Source: Clostridia bacterium
GTDB lineage: Bacteria; Bacillota; Clostridia; Oscillospirales; Acutalibacteraceae
Assembly (NCBI GenBank): GCA_017407995.1
Contig: JAFQVM010000028.1
Coordinates: 1-64,000, forward strand
Reading direction: 5' to 3'
Length of the DNA stretch: 64,000 nucleotides
Positions 35,327-43,927 of the stretch are shown here, piece by piece (position 1 is the stretch's first letter; each line of letters opens with the position of its first letter). Position numbers and translations under genes: made by a program. The notes beneath the pieces are model-generated. The model was not told the origin of the DNA, did not search any database, and saw only the letters and a program-made list of their open reading frames with translations.

Positions 35327-37439
35327 CGGTTTTCTTTCCCTTTTTGCTTGCCTTTTTTTCAAAGCCGCAGCCCTCGTTAAGGCAGACAACTATACCGCCT
35401 TTTTTCTTGAACAGGGACTTGCCGCAGTTCGGACAGTTCTCGCCTGTGGGCTTATCCCAGCTCATGAAGTCGCACTCGGGCCAGTTGGAGCAGCCGTAGA
35501 AAGTGTAGCCTTTTTTGGTCTTTCTCTCTATAACCTTTGCTCCGCACTTGGGACAGGTTGCATTAGTTTCAAGAACGAGCGGTTTTGCATTCTTACATTC
35601 CGGATATCCGGGACATGCAAGGAATCTGCCGTAACGGCCGGTTTTTATTACCATCATGCGTCCGCACTTGTCGCACGGGATGTCCGTTGTGTCTTCTTCA
35701 AGCTGAATCTTGACGTCTTTCATCTCAGCCTTTGCCTTTTCGAGTGTTTTCTCAAAGTCGCCGTAGAAGCCGTCAAGCACGCTTACATAGTCAACGTCAC
35801 CGGCATCGATTTTATCAAGCATATCTTCCATTTGAGCGGTAAACTTGACGTTGACGATACGGGAGAATTTATCCTTAAGCAGGCTTGTTGTTGCCTCGCC
35901 GAGTTCTGTGGGAACAAACTGCTTTGATTCACGTTTTACATAGCCACGCTTAACAATGGTTGTGATAATTGTAGAGTATGTGCTGGGTCTGCCGATACCC
36001 TTTTCCTCAAATTCCTTGACGAGAGAAGCCTCCGTGAAACGGGGAGGCGGTGAAGTGAAGTGCTGGTTGGGAGTAAGCTCCTTGAGTTTTGTGTTGTCGC
36101 CGACTTTGAGCTCAGGGAATGAAGATTCACCTTTTTCGTCGCTCTCGTCGCTTATTTCATAGAGCTTTGTGAAACCGTCAAAACGGACAGAATATCCGGC
36201 AGCGGTAAACAGGCAATATTTGCCGTTTTGTGTATCTGACTCATTTGCTCCGGCAATTTCAAGTTTTGTTGTGTCTTGAACACAACTTGCCATAAGGCTT
36301 GCCATAAAGCGTTTCCAAATAAGATTATAGAGTTTGTACTGGTCTGAGGTAAGGGAAGCCTTTACTCTGTCGGGTGTAAGAGAGGGAGTTGCGGGACGGA
36401 TAGCTTCGTGACCGTCCTGAGCGTTGGCTCTTGTCTTGTAGTAGCGGGGTTTTTCGGGCAGATATTCGCTGCCGAACATTGAGCCGATAACATCAGCCGC
36501 CTGAGCACGAGCCTCCTCCGAGATTCTCAGCGAGTCAGTTCTCATGTAGGTTATAAGACCGGTTGTGCCGATTCCGGCAACGTCAACGCCCTCATACAGC
36601 TCCTGAGCAGTACGCATAGTCTTTTGGGTCTGGAATCCGAGCTTGCGTGAAGCTTCCTGCTGAAGTGTGGATGTAGTAAAGGGCGGTGCGGGATTTTTCT
36701 TGCGTGTGCCCTTTTTCAGGCTTTTTACACTGTATGATGCGCCGTCAAGTCTTGCAAGAATAGCGTCTGCCTGCTCCTTGTTTTCTATCTTCATTTTTCC
36801 TGTTTCATCACCGTAGAACGATGCGGAGAAAACCTTGCGTGAGGGAGCTGTAAACTTCGCATCGATTGACCAATATTCTTCGGGCACGAAAGCTTTTATC
36901 TCATTCTCACGGTCTACAATCATACGTACGGCAACGCTCTGTACTCTGCCTGCAGAGAGACCTCTGCGGATTTTCTGCGATACAAAGGGACTCAAACGGT
37001 AGCCGACAAGTCTGTCAAGAATACGGCGGGCCTGCTGAGCGTTTACAAGATTCATATCGACGGCATGGGGGTTATCCATACCGTTTTTGACGCCTGTCTT
37101 TGTGATTTCATTAAATGTTACTCTGTTTTTCTCGCTTAAATCAAGGTCGAGCAGGGTTGCAAGATGCCAGGATATAGCCTCTCCCTCACGGTCGGGGTCG
37201 GTTGCGAGAAATACCTTTTCGCTGTTTGCAACCTCTTCTTTAAGCTCTTTCACAAGCTTTTCCTTGCCCTTGATAACAGCGTATTTCGGTGTAAAATTAT
37301 GCTTTACATCGACGCTGAGCTTAGCGGCAGGCAGGTCACGCACATGACCCATAGAGGCTATTACCTCATAGCCTGAGCCGAGATATTTTTTTATTGTTTT
37401 AGCCTTTGCAGGCGACTCGACGATAACTAAAATTGACAT
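35319..37439 (-). CDS. topA: DNA topoisomerase I
   Basis: Relaxes negative supercoils; 706 residues. The Toprim domain opens the protein (ILVIVESPAKAKTIKKYLG, ATDPDREGEAISWH), and the active Tyr is Y298 in GLITYMRTDSLRIS. Three C-terminal four-Cys zinc modules follow (from CDKCGRMMV, CPKCGAKV and CPNCGKSL), then a Lys-rich tail. GGAG lies before the ATG. It sits 18 bp after dprA and overlaps trmFO. Confidence 0.98.
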   Translation of the reverse strand: MSILVIVESPAKAKTIKKYLGSGYEVIASMGHVRDLPAAKLSVDVKHNFTPKYAVIKGKEKLVKELKEEVANSEKVFLATDPDREGEAISWHLATLLDLDLSEKNRVTFNEITKTGVKNGMDNPHAVDMNLVNAQQARRILDRLVGYRLSPFVSQKIRRGLSAGRVQSVAVRMIVDRENEIKAFVPEEYWSIDAKFTAPSRKVFSASFYGDETGKMKIENKEQADAILARLDGASYSVKSLKKGTRKKNPAPPFTTSTLQQEASRKLGFQTQKTMRTAQELYEGVDVAGIGTTGLITYMRTDSLRISEEARAQAADVIGSMFGSEYLPEKPRYYKTRANAQDGHEAIRPATPSLTPDRVKASLTSDQYKLYNLIWKRFMASLMASCVQDTTKLEIAGANESDTQNGKYCLFTAAGYSVRFDGFTKLYEISDESDEKGESSFPELKVGDNTKLKELTPNQHFTSPPPRFTEASLVKEFEEKGIGRPSTYSTIITTIVKRGYVKRESKQFVPTELGEATTSLLKDKFSRIVNVKFTAQMEDMLDKIDAGDVDYVSVLDGFYGDFEKTLEKAKAEMKDVKIQLEEDTTDIPCDKCGRMMVIKTGRYGRFLACPGYPECKNAKPLVLETNATCPKCGAKVIERKTKKGYTFYGCSNWPECDFMSWDKPTGENCPNCGKSLFKKKGGIVVCLNEGCGFEKKASKKGKKTDE

Positions 37440-37457
37440 AGTGCAGCTCCTGTAGAT

Positions 37458-38693
37458 TTATATTTTTTTATATCTCTTTCCTGCGCACAGGCAGACGAGG
37501 TCAGCGAGTTCAAGCTCAGTCAGAGCGCTGATGACCTCCCACGGCGCAAGACCGGTATTTTTAGCTATTTCATCGGCGAAGAGAGGTGCTTCGCCGAAAG
37601 AATCATAGACAGTTTTGGCTTTGTCTGACAGGTCAGTCGGAATGGAAATAAGTTTTGCAACTTCAAACTTAGGCTCTCCGTGGTTTTCTGAGTCTGTCTG
37701 TGGATTGATTTGCCGAACAACTGTCTTAATCGGACGGCCTTTTTCTTCCTGTGACAACTCACGTTTTCCGCCTAAGTATTGCAGTGCCTTTTCAACATCC
37801 TCACTTCGGATTTTATCCGAAAAACGCAGAGCGTATTCTTCAATGACGTCAAATATTGAAAAAAGCGGACGTGCACCGTCTTTTATCAGCCGATTGGCGC
37901 CTGCATATGAGGAGTTGAATACATCACCGGGCGGAGCAAAAACATCTCGGCCCTGTTCCATGGCGAAGTTTGCGGTTATCAGCGAGCCGCTTTTGATGCC
38001 TGCTTCAATAACTATCGTAGCTTCGCTTAAGCCCGATATTATGCGGTTTCTTACAGGAAAAGTCTTTGGAGAAGCGGGGGTTCCCGGAGGGAATTCTGTT
38101 ATCAAAGCACCGCTTTTCGAAATGTCGTCCCGAAGGTGGCGGTTTTCCATAAGATAATTTACACCGAAACCGCATCCGAGTACAGCAGCGGTAGGTCCGT
38201 CTGCCGAAAGTGAGCCGTTATGGGCCGCACTGTCTATACCCAAAGCCGCACCGCTGACAACGCATATCCCGGCATGGGAGAGCGCTGCGGCATATCTGTG
38301 AGCGAGGTGGCTGCCCTGGAACGACGCTTTGCGTGTGCCGACAACAGCGACACATACGTTGTTGCAAACCTTTGAGATATCCCCTTGAACAAAGAGCGCC
38401 AACGGAAAATTGCGGATATTGCGCAGATTTCGAGGGTAGGTTGCATCATCGGGTGTTATTATCTGCCAACCGTTATTATTGCAAAGCTCAGCTATACCCT
38501 GCGCCTGTTTGGGAGAGTAAGCTGAGAGCTTTTCTATCTGTTTTTTGGTGAGTACACCGCTCAATTTCCATTCAATCTCACCGGCAAGATACATCTTTTC
38601 GGGCGATGGAAACACAGCGGTAATCTCATCTGTTCTCGCTCCGGGGCCGAGAGCGCCCTGAAGCCAAAGCCAGTAGAGTTTTTTGCTGTCCAT
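37458..38693 (-). CDS. dprA: DNA-processing protein DprA
   Basis: Binds incoming single-stranded DNA and loads RecA during transformation; 411 residues. The Rossmann core has VAVVGTRKASFQGS, VVSGAALGIDSAAHNGSL and ITEFPPGTPASPKTFPVRNRIISGLS. A C-terminal winged-helix domain (about 345-411) closes the protein. ATG at 38693 is preferred over one 36 bases upstream because GGAGGT lies five to six bases before it. No other competence gene is in the window; dprA next to topA is common in Bacillota whether or not they are transformable. Confidence 0.95.
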   Translation of the reverse strand: MDSKKLYWLWLQGALGPGARTDEITAVFPSPEKMYLAGEIEWKLSGVLTKKQIEKLSAYSPKQAQGIAELCNNNGWQIITPDDATYPRNLRNIRNFPLALFVQGDISKVCNNVCVAVVGTRKASFQGSHLAHRYAAALSHAGICVVSGAALGIDSAAHNGSLSADGPTAAVLGCGFGVNYLMENRHLRDDISKSGALITEFPPGTPASPKTFPVRNRIISGLSEATIVIEAGIKSGSLITANFAMEQGRDVFAPPGDVFNSSYAGANRLIKDGARPLFSIFDVIEEYALRFSDKIRSEDVEKALQYLGGKRELSQEEKGRPIKTVVRQINPQTDSENHGEPKFEVAKLISIPTDLSDKAKTVYDSFGEAPLFADEIAKNTGLAPWEVISALTELELADLVCLCAGKRYKKI

Positions 38694-38710
38694 TCGGACC
38701 TCCGCAATGT

Positions 38711-39499
38711 TTATTTTGTAAGCTCCCACATGAGAACTGCGGCTGCCGCAGCAGCATTGAGAGATTCCGCTCTGCCTCGCATGGGAATTGTAATCTGCAT
38801 GTCACAGACGTCTTTAACCTCTTGTGAAATACCGCTGCCCTCGTTGCCGATAACGCAGACAATACCGTCTCTTTTAGGCATATCCTTGACGCAGACAGCT
38901 GAACTGTCGGGCGTAGAGGCTACGGTTAGCATACCTTTTTTAGAGGCAAAAATCAATAGTGAGGGCAAATTTGATGTTGTCAACACAGAGATGCGAAGCG
39001 ACGACCCCATCGCAGCACGCAGCGCCTTGGGGTTATAAATGTCGCATCCGCCGCCTACCAGAACGCCCGAAAGTCCGAACGCCTCTGCGGTACGCAGCAC
39101 AGCTCCGAGATTGGAGGGGTCCTGCATGTTGTCAAGAGCAATATATGTGCCGTTTTCACAAAGGTTCTGCTCATCGAAGTTTTTTCGCTGAACACAGATG
39201 CAGAAAATTCCCTGAGGGCCTCTGGTGTCGGATATGCGTCCGCAAAGGTCATGCGTTATTTCAAAGCACTGTTCAGCTTTTTTTATGACAGCATCAGCAT
39301 ACTCGGGATACTTGCGCAGAGCCTCGACGGTGAAAAAAGCGGTTTTTATCTCGATACCGGTGATAGCTGCATCAGAGCATATACGGGCGCCTTCAAGCGC
39401 AAAAAGCCCCGTTTCCCTGCGGAAAGAGGCGCTCTGTGACAGATGCTGAAACAGCTTTATCTTTTCGTTTGAACGTGAGGAAATTTTCTCAAACTCCAT
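38711..39499 (-). CDS. SpoU/TrmH family RNA 2'-O-methyltransferase
   Basis: A protein of 262 residues. The N-terminal substrate-binding domain (SRSNEKIKLFQHL, LFALEGARICSDA) precedes the knotted SPOUT domain with the three family motifs: ALDNMQDPSNLGAVLRTAEAFG, VCVIGNEGSGISQEV and IPMRGRAESLNAAAAAAVLMWE. The target nucleoside, probably in 23S rRNA, is not known. GGGAG precedes ATG 39499. It follows rplT past a terminator, a neighbourhood common in Bacillota. Confidence 0.93.
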   Translation of the reverse strand: MEFEKISSRSNEKIKLFQHLSQSASFRRETGLFALEGARICSDAAITGIEIKTAFFTVEALRKYPEYADAVIKKAEQCFEITHDLCGRISDTRGPQGIFCICVQRKNFDEQNLCENGTYIALDNMQDPSNLGAVLRTAEAFGLSGVLVGGGCDIYNPKALRAAMGSSLRISVLTTSNLPSLLIFASKKGMLTVASTPDSSAVCVKDMPKRDGIVCVIGNEGSGISQEVKDVCDMQITIPMRGRAESLNAAAAAAVLMWELTK

Positions 39500-39516
39500 A
39501 TTAACTCCCGAAAACA

Positions 39517-39550
39517 ACAATACGGGGCTGCTCCTTTTGCAGCCCCGTTA
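39517..39550 (-). terminator. Terminator of infC-rpmI-rplT
   Basis: A 10-bp GC-rich stem (39522-39531 with 39539-39548) lies 15 bp past the rplT stop on the minus strand, followed by a moderately T-rich stretch. It may allow read-through to the SpoU gene. Confidence 0.8.
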
Positions 39551-39563
39551 ACTTTTTGAAAAA

Positions 39564-39923
39564 TCAGCCGTTAAGGGCAGCCTTAGCCTGCTCAGTAAGA
39601 GCGGTGAAAGCAGCCGGGTCGCTGACAGCAATCTCAGCGAGCATCTTGCGGTTGAGGTCGATGTTAGCCTTCTTAAGGCCGTTGATAAATGTGGAATAGT
39701 TCATTCCGTTGAGCTTTGCAGCAGCAGAGATTCTTGTAATCCACAGACGACGGAAATCACGCTTTTTCTGCTTGCGGCCGACATAAGCGTACTGGCCGCT
39801 CTTCATAACTGCCTGCTTAGCAGTCTTGAAAAGGCTGTGCTTTGAGCCATAGTAGCCCTTGGCAAGCTTAAGAACTTTATTTCTTCTCTTGCGAGTCATT
39901 GTTGCACCTTTGATACGTGCCAT
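39564..39923 (-). CDS. rplT: 50S ribosomal protein L20
   Basis: A 23S rRNA-binding protein needed early in large-subunit assembly; 119 residues, normal length. The start [20 protein letters not shown] and [15 protein letters not shown] are diagnostic. In Bacillota L20 also represses its own operon by binding the infC leader, which is present here. It is the third gene after infC and rpmI. Confidence 0.99.
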   Translation of the reverse strand: MARIKGATMTRKRRNKVLKLAKGYYGSKHSLFKTAKQAVMKSGQYAYVGRKQKKRDFRRLWITRISAAAKLNGMNYSTFINGLKKANIDLNRKMLAEIAVSDPAAFTALTEQAKAALNG

Positions 39924-39965
39924 GTTTTTCTACCTCCGAATAATTAGTGAGTTGTGAGCCGTTTC

Positions 39966-40163
39966 TTATTTATAAGGAACAAGGCGTTTAATCTGCTTTA
40001 CGTTTGTGGTATCCGCAACAGCGGTCTTGCGCAGATTCCTTTTGCGCTTTGTGCTCTTCTTAGTAAGAATGTGAGACTTGTTTGCGTGTGCACGTATCGG
40101 CTTACCGTTTTTAGACAGCTTAAAGCGTTTTTTAGCACCGCTGTGAGTTTTAATCTTGGGCAT
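39966..40163 (-). CDS. rpmI: 50S ribosomal protein L35
   Basis: A very basic 65-residue large-subunit protein; [20 protein letters not shown] is diagnostic. It lies between infC and rplT in the conserved order. AAGGAGG lies before the ATG. Confidence 0.99.
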   Translation of the reverse strand: MPKIKTHSGAKKRFKLSKNGKPIRAHANKSHILTKKSTKRKRNLRKTAVADTTNVKQIKRLVPYK

Positions 40164-40212
40164 AATTCTTTTCCTCCTTCAACTTTTGGTTCCGATTACT
40201 GATTCCGGAAAT

Positions 40213-40731
40213 TTATTTCGAGCTTTTAGGGGCCAGGAACATAAGCATCTGACGGCCCTCAAGTTTAGCGGGTTTTTCAACCGAAGCTATCTCTGCGCAC
40301 TTGTCTGCGAAATCTGCCATAATGGTCAGACCGAGGTCAGTGTGAGTCATCTCACGTCCACGGAAGCGGATTGAAACTTTCACTTTGTTGCCCGCAGTCA
40401 GGAATTTTTTGGCGTGACCTACCTTTGTATCAAAGTCGTGGACATCAATGTTGGGTGAAAGGCGGATTTCCTTTATTTCAACGATGCGTTGATTTTTCTT
40501 GGCTTCCTTCTCTCTCTTGGACTGCTCAAAGCGGTACTTGCCGTAGTCCATAATCTTACAGACGGGCGGCTTAGCCTGCGGAGCGATTTTGACAAGGTCG
40601 AGATTCTTTTCTGCAGCGATTTTAAGAGCCTGGGCAGAAGTTACTATGCCGAGCTGTTCGCCGTCGTTGCTGATTAGTCTGACCTCTTTGTCCATAATTT
40701 CTTCATTGATTTGCAGTTCTTTAATACTGAT
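40213..40731 (-). CDS. infC: Translation initiation factor IF-3, non-AUG start
   Basis: Keeps ribosomal subunits apart and checks the start codon; about 172 residues. LQINEEI begins the N domain, and VAxxPVCKIMDYGKYRFEQ-type sequence (here PQAKPPVCKIMDYGK) and VSIRFRGREMTHTDLG are family marks. There is no ATG, GTG or TTG at a workable distance from GGAGG (40741-40745). ATC at 40731 (nine bases away) or ATT at 40725 are the candidates. IF-3 is known to use such rare starts for self-control, and B. stearothermophilus uses AUU. The next in-frame ATG (40695) would delete conserved residues. Confidence 0.95.
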   Translation of the reverse strand: MSIKELQINEEIMDKEVRLISNDGEQLGIVTSAQALKIAAEKNLDLVKIAPQAKPPVCKIMDYGKYRFEQSKREKEAKKNQRIVEIKEIRLSPNIDVHDFDTKVGHAKKFLTAGNKVKVSIRFRGREMTHTDLGLTIMADFADKCAEIASVEKPAKLEGRQMLMFLAPKSSK

Positions 40732-40745
40732 AGGAAAACACCTCC

Positions 40746-40908
40746 AAAAAATTGTGACGTTTAACGTCGTACCGGAAAAATCAAAGCGAGGGCACAGCTT
40801 GCCCTCGCTCAAAAATCAATAATACACCGAAAACGGTTTAGTATTGACCTGCGTAGGACAAAACCTCGAGGTGAGAGCATGGCAAATGCGACACTCTGCT
40901 TTGTTGTA
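40746..40908 (-). ncRNA. L20-type leader of the infC operon
   Basis: A 160-base leader between a good promoter and infC. A terminator-like hairpin (AGCGAGGGC 40785-40793 with GCCCTCGCT 40801-40809, then GATTTTT on the minus strand) lies just before the infC ribosome site. The upstream part is structured. This is the layout of the Bacillota L20 leader, in which L20 binding favours termination. The assignment rests on position, hairpin and the genes controlled. Confidence 0.8.
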
Positions 40909-40913
40909 GCGAT

Positions 40914-40942
40914 ATTCTAACACCCCGAAAAGTATTTGTCAA
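40914..40942 (-). promoter_or_regulatory. Promoter of infC-rpmI-rplT
   Basis: Minus strand TTGACA (40937-40942), 17 bp, TAGAAT (40914-40919). Confidence 0.9.
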
Positions 40943-40959
40943 GGGTTTTTAAAAAATAA

Positions 40960-40988
40960 TTGTAGAGCGTTATTATTTGTGCTAAAAT
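40960..40988 (+). promoter_or_regulatory. Promoter of the YhcH-HAD pair
   Basis: TTGTAG (40960-40965), 17 bp, TAAAAT (40983-40988), divergent from the infC promoter. Confidence 0.65.
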
Positions 40989-41012
40989 GGAAACGATTCA
41001 GGAGGGATGAAC

Positions 41013-41471
41013 ATGATAACAGACAGAATAGAAAACCTTAAAAGCTATGAGAAAGTTGCAAACGGTTTGGATTTGGCGATAAAGTTTTTTGAAACAGCCA
41101 CAGCAGATATGGTGCAGGGTCGGTACGACCTTGACGGTGACAGAGTTTTTGCAAACGTTCAGGGCTATGAGCCGAAAGAGTATAATGATGAGATGCTATT
41201 TGAAGCGCACAAGAAATACATTGACCTGCAGGCTGTACTCAGCGGCGGTGAAAGAATCGATTGGGCGATTGTGGACACTCTCACCGAAGAGCGTGAGGAG
41301 TACTCAAAGGGCGGGGACATCGCCTTTTACAGCGGAGAGGGCGCAATGGAGATACCTCTTCGTGCGGGCGATTTCACAATTCTTATGCCGCAGGACGCCC
41401 ATAAGCCGGGTATAAAGCTTGATGACTGCAAGGATGTTGTCAAGGTGGTTGTAAAAATTGCTGTCGACTAA
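41013..41471 (+). CDS. YhcH/YjgK/YiaL (EbgC-like) family protein
   Basis: A cupin-like protein of 152 residues. GRYDLDGDRVFANVQGYEPK, FEAHKKYIDLQAVLSGGERIDW and FTILMPQDAHKPGI carry the family His/Glu ligands of a metal site. Members are linked to sugar-acid or sialic-acid metabolism or act as a beta-galactosidase partner. ATG at 41013 is used, seven bases after GGAGG; another ATG at 41007 touches the ribosome site. A HAD phosphatase gene follows after 22 bp. Confidence 0.9.
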   Translation: MITDRIENLKSYEKVANGLDLAIKFFETATADMVQGRYDLDGDRVFANVQGYEPKEYNDEMLFEAHKKYIDLQAVLSGGERIDWAIVDTLTEEREEYSKGGDIAFYSGEGAMEIPLRAGDFTILMPQDAHKPGIKLDDCKDVVKVVVKIAVD

Positions 41472-41493
41472 GTATATATAAGAGGTATATATA

Positions 41494-42177
41494 ATGAAAA
41501 AGGCAATTTTTTGGGATTTCGACGGTACGCTCGTATATTCCGACCACCTGTGGAGCGGCTCATTGCTGCGCCTGATAACCGCTGAAGCACCCCAAAAAGG
41601 TATAGTGCTCGACGAAGTGCGTGAGCATATGAAAACGGGATTTACATGGCACACCCCGTTTGATGACCACAGCCAACTCAAGGGTGAGAAGTGGTGGGAT
41701 AACATTTTAGACCGCATGAAGGAAATCTGTCTTCTGTTGGGGTTGGATAACGTCACGGCTCAAATGGTTGCCGACAGAATGAGAGCAGAGATAACGGATA
41801 TTAAAAACTATCATATATATCCCGATGCCGTAGAGATGCTTTTGTTTGCCCGGGAAAAGGGGTATAAAAATTACATACTTTCAAATAACTATCCCGAGCT
41901 TGAAAGTGTGATGGAGAAACTCGGCTTGGCAGATTTTTTTGACGGGTTTACGGTATCCGCCGTTTTGGGGGTCGACAAACCCCGTAAAGAAATTTTTGAA
42001 CATGCGTTAAAGTTGTCGGACTATCCTGAGTGTTGCTTTATGGTAGGAGACAACCCTTATGCAGATATAGAGGGCGCCAACAGCGTTGATATACCTTCTG
42101 TTTTGGTGCATAAGGATGTAAAAAGCAACGCCTGCTATACTTTTGAATTTTTGTCAGACATGAAAACCATATTATAA
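41494..42177 (+). CDS. HAD family hydrolase (phosphatase)
   Basis: A Mg-dependent phosphatase of 227 residues. The nucleophile motif is IFWDFDGTLVYSD (about 4-16), motif II is ILSNNYPE, motif III Lys is in VDKPRKEIF, and motif IV is FMVGDNPYADIEGA. A helical cap (about 20-85) places it in the subclass that acts on small phosphate esters. Substrate unknown. It is likely co-transcribed with the YhcH gene, so a sugar phosphate is plausible. Confidence 0.9.
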   Translation: MKKAIFWDFDGTLVYSDHLWSGSLLRLITAEAPQKGIVLDEVREHMKTGFTWHTPFDDHSQLKGEKWWDNILDRMKEICLLLGLDNVTAQMVADRMRAEITDIKNYHIYPDAVEMLLFAREKGYKNYILSNNYPELESVMEKLGLADFFDGFTVSAVLGVDKPRKEIFEHALKLSDYPECCFMVGDNPYADIEGANSVDIPSVLVHKDVKSNACYTFEFLSDMKTIL

Positions 42178-42182
42178 AAATA

Positions 42183-42222
42183 ACCGCAGAGGAAAACTTT
42201 TCCCCTGCGGTCAAAAATTTTT
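42183..42222 (+). terminator. Terminator of the YhcH-HAD pair
   Basis: ACCGCAGAGG pairs with CCCCTGCGGT (one mismatch), followed by an A/T-rich run. Confidence 0.75.
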
Positions 42223-42230
42223 GACGGGTG

Positions 42231-42938
42231 TTATTTTACAAACATTATTGTTGACGCTAACAGCAACTGTGCGGCATAATACGCTGTGTGGTTAATGATA
42301 ATTCTAACCTTGTTGTTGCCGTTGCCGAAGTACATCTTCAAAAGTTCCATGTCGGAAATCATGAAAAGGGCGCCTGCTATTGCAAACAAAATCCAGTGAA
42401 TCATTTCATATCCGTCGTATCTTGCAACTGCCAGCGCTGACCAACCGTTCATGGTTACTGTAAGGGAGTATATAAGAAGAATTGGCTTGTTCTTTCCGAA
42501 GTTAAACTTCATCGGTTTTTCAAGAACAAACATTGCTGCCGTACAGCCTACTGCAAAACCGAGAGGAAGAAGCACCCTGGGCAGAGTCCAGCCGTCAAAG
42601 AAAATGAACTGTGCACAGCAAAAAGCAATTTGACCAAAGAAGAAAGATACGATTCCCGCTTTCAGGAAGGTGTTATCATCTTTAGGATATATCCATTTCA
42701 GGTCAAGCCAGATATCTCCGATTACGCTGAGAACAAGACCCAATAACATAAGCGTTGCAAAACCGGAATTTGCGGGATTGGCAAGCGCTCCGGCAAATCC
42801 TGTTGCCACAAAAAAGAAGCTGGCAACTGCTTTTGAAAAAAGACCCGGAAAACCGCCACGGGTTACTCTTAGGAATAAGAATACAAGAGCTGCAATTATC
42901 CCAAGACCAAGAAAAATCCAATAAATTAACGGATTCAA
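42231..42938 (-). CDS. YhhN/TMEM86-family membrane protein (lysoplasmalogenase-like)
   Basis: A membrane protein of 235 residues with seven to eight helices. The conserved acidic pairs of the family are present in VIGDIWLDL (about 75-83) and FMISDMELLK (about 190-199). Some eukaryotic and bacterial members hydrolyse lysoplasmalogen; the activity here is not shown. Plasmalogens do occur in Clostridia, so the assignment is sensible. No clear operon partner. Confidence 0.78.
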   Translation of the reverse strand: MNPLIYWIFLGLGIIAALVFLFLRVTRGGFPGLFSKAVASFFFVATGFAGALANPANSGFATLMLLGLVLSVIGDIWLDLKWIYPKDDNTFLKAGIVSFFFGQIAFCCAQFIFFDGWTLPRVLLPLGFAVGCTAAMFVLEKPMKFNFGKNKPILLIYSLTVTMNGWSALAVARYDGYEMIHWILFAIAGALFMISDMELLKMYFGNGNNKVRIIINHTAYYAAQLLLASTIMFVK

Positions 42939-43008
42939 AGAAATTCCCCCTCAATACATTTTTATGCAGGTTAAAAATATTTTAGATATAAGGTAAGGAA
43001 TTCTTTCT

Positions 43009-43752
43009 TTATTTTCCCTGAGTTCTGTCCTGTCTTGCCTGCTCCGGAGAAACAGGCTCATGCGGGCAGACGATTTCGTCAATAACATTTGTTGGGGCAG
43101 CCCAGCGGACTGCGTTTATGATTATCTGTTGAATCTGCGGGATGTGATAAGTCGGATTTGCCTCATGACCGGGTTGGAAATAAAAGACCTTGCCAAGACC
43201 TCTGCGCCAGCAACATCCTGAGCGGAACAGGTTGCCACCTGAGAACCAGCCTGCAAAAACAAGCTCGTCAGGTTCGGGAATGTCAAAACGCTCACCGTAC
43301 ATCTCTTCAACGGGAATCTCTATGTAAGGGTCAATGCCTCTTGCTATCGGGTGTGCGGGATTGATTACCCAAAGGCGCTCAAAGTCTCCGTCTCTCCAGT
43401 TAAGAGAACAGGACGTACCCATGAGAAGCTTGAACGGTTTTGAAAAGTGAGCGGAATGCAGAGCGATAAAGCCCATGCCACGAAGAACACGGTTCTGAAC
43501 TTTTCTTGCAAGCTTGTCGGGAACCATCTGATGAGCCATGTGACCCCACCAGATGAGAACATCCGTGCTTTCGAGAAGCTCGTCAGGCAATCCGAACTTT
43601 CGTTGAGAGAGTGTAGCCGTACGCACTTCGAAGTCTTCCTGCGTTGAAAGAACTTTGCTCAAAAGACCGTGAATACCCTCGGGATAAATATCCGATATTT
43701 CAGGACTGGATTTTTCGTGAAGACCCTCGTTCCAAATTGTTACTCTAATCAT
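43009..43752 (-). CDS. ThuA family (trehalose utilisation-like) protein
   Basis: A protein of 247 residues with the class I amidotransferase-like fold of ThuA: VTIWNEGLHE, STDVLIWWGHMAHQMV, GMGFIALHSAHFSKPFKLLMG and YFQPGHEANPTYH. ThuA proteins act in disaccharide use and are often paired with Gfo/Idh/MocA oxidoreductases; one of those lies 4 kb away on the other strand. Reaction not known in detail. It stands alone. Confidence 0.88.
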   Translation of the reverse strand: MIRVTIWNEGLHEKSSPEISDIYPEGIHGLLSKVLSTQEDFEVRTATLSQRKFGLPDELLESTDVLIWWGHMAHQMVPDKLARKVQNRVLRGMGFIALHSAHFSKPFKLLMGTSCSLNWRDGDFERLWVINPAHPIARGIDPYIEIPVEEMYGERFDIPEPDELVFAGWFSGGNLFRSGCCWRRGLGKVFYFQPGHEANPTYHIPQIQQIIINAVRWAAPTNVIDEIVCPHEPVSPEQARQDRTQGK

Positions 43753-43876
43753 TTTATCAAATCCTTTCGGGTTATACGTGGTTAGGTCATGCTTTGACTA
43801 AATTATACAATTCCAATTACATTCTTGTCAATATTTTTGGACACATAAAAAATATAAAAATGACGCAATCAACAAG

Positions 43877-43905
43877 TTGCCATATTTTTTACTGTATGAT
43901 ATACT
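43877..43905 (+). promoter_or_regulatory. Promoter of the RlmD-type gene
   Basis: TTGCCA (43877-43882), 17 bp, TATACT (43900-43905). The transcript would begin only a few bases before the ribosome site, which supports the TTG start at 43928. Confidence 0.65.
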
Positions 43906-43927
43906 TATTTTAATTGGAGTGATTGCT

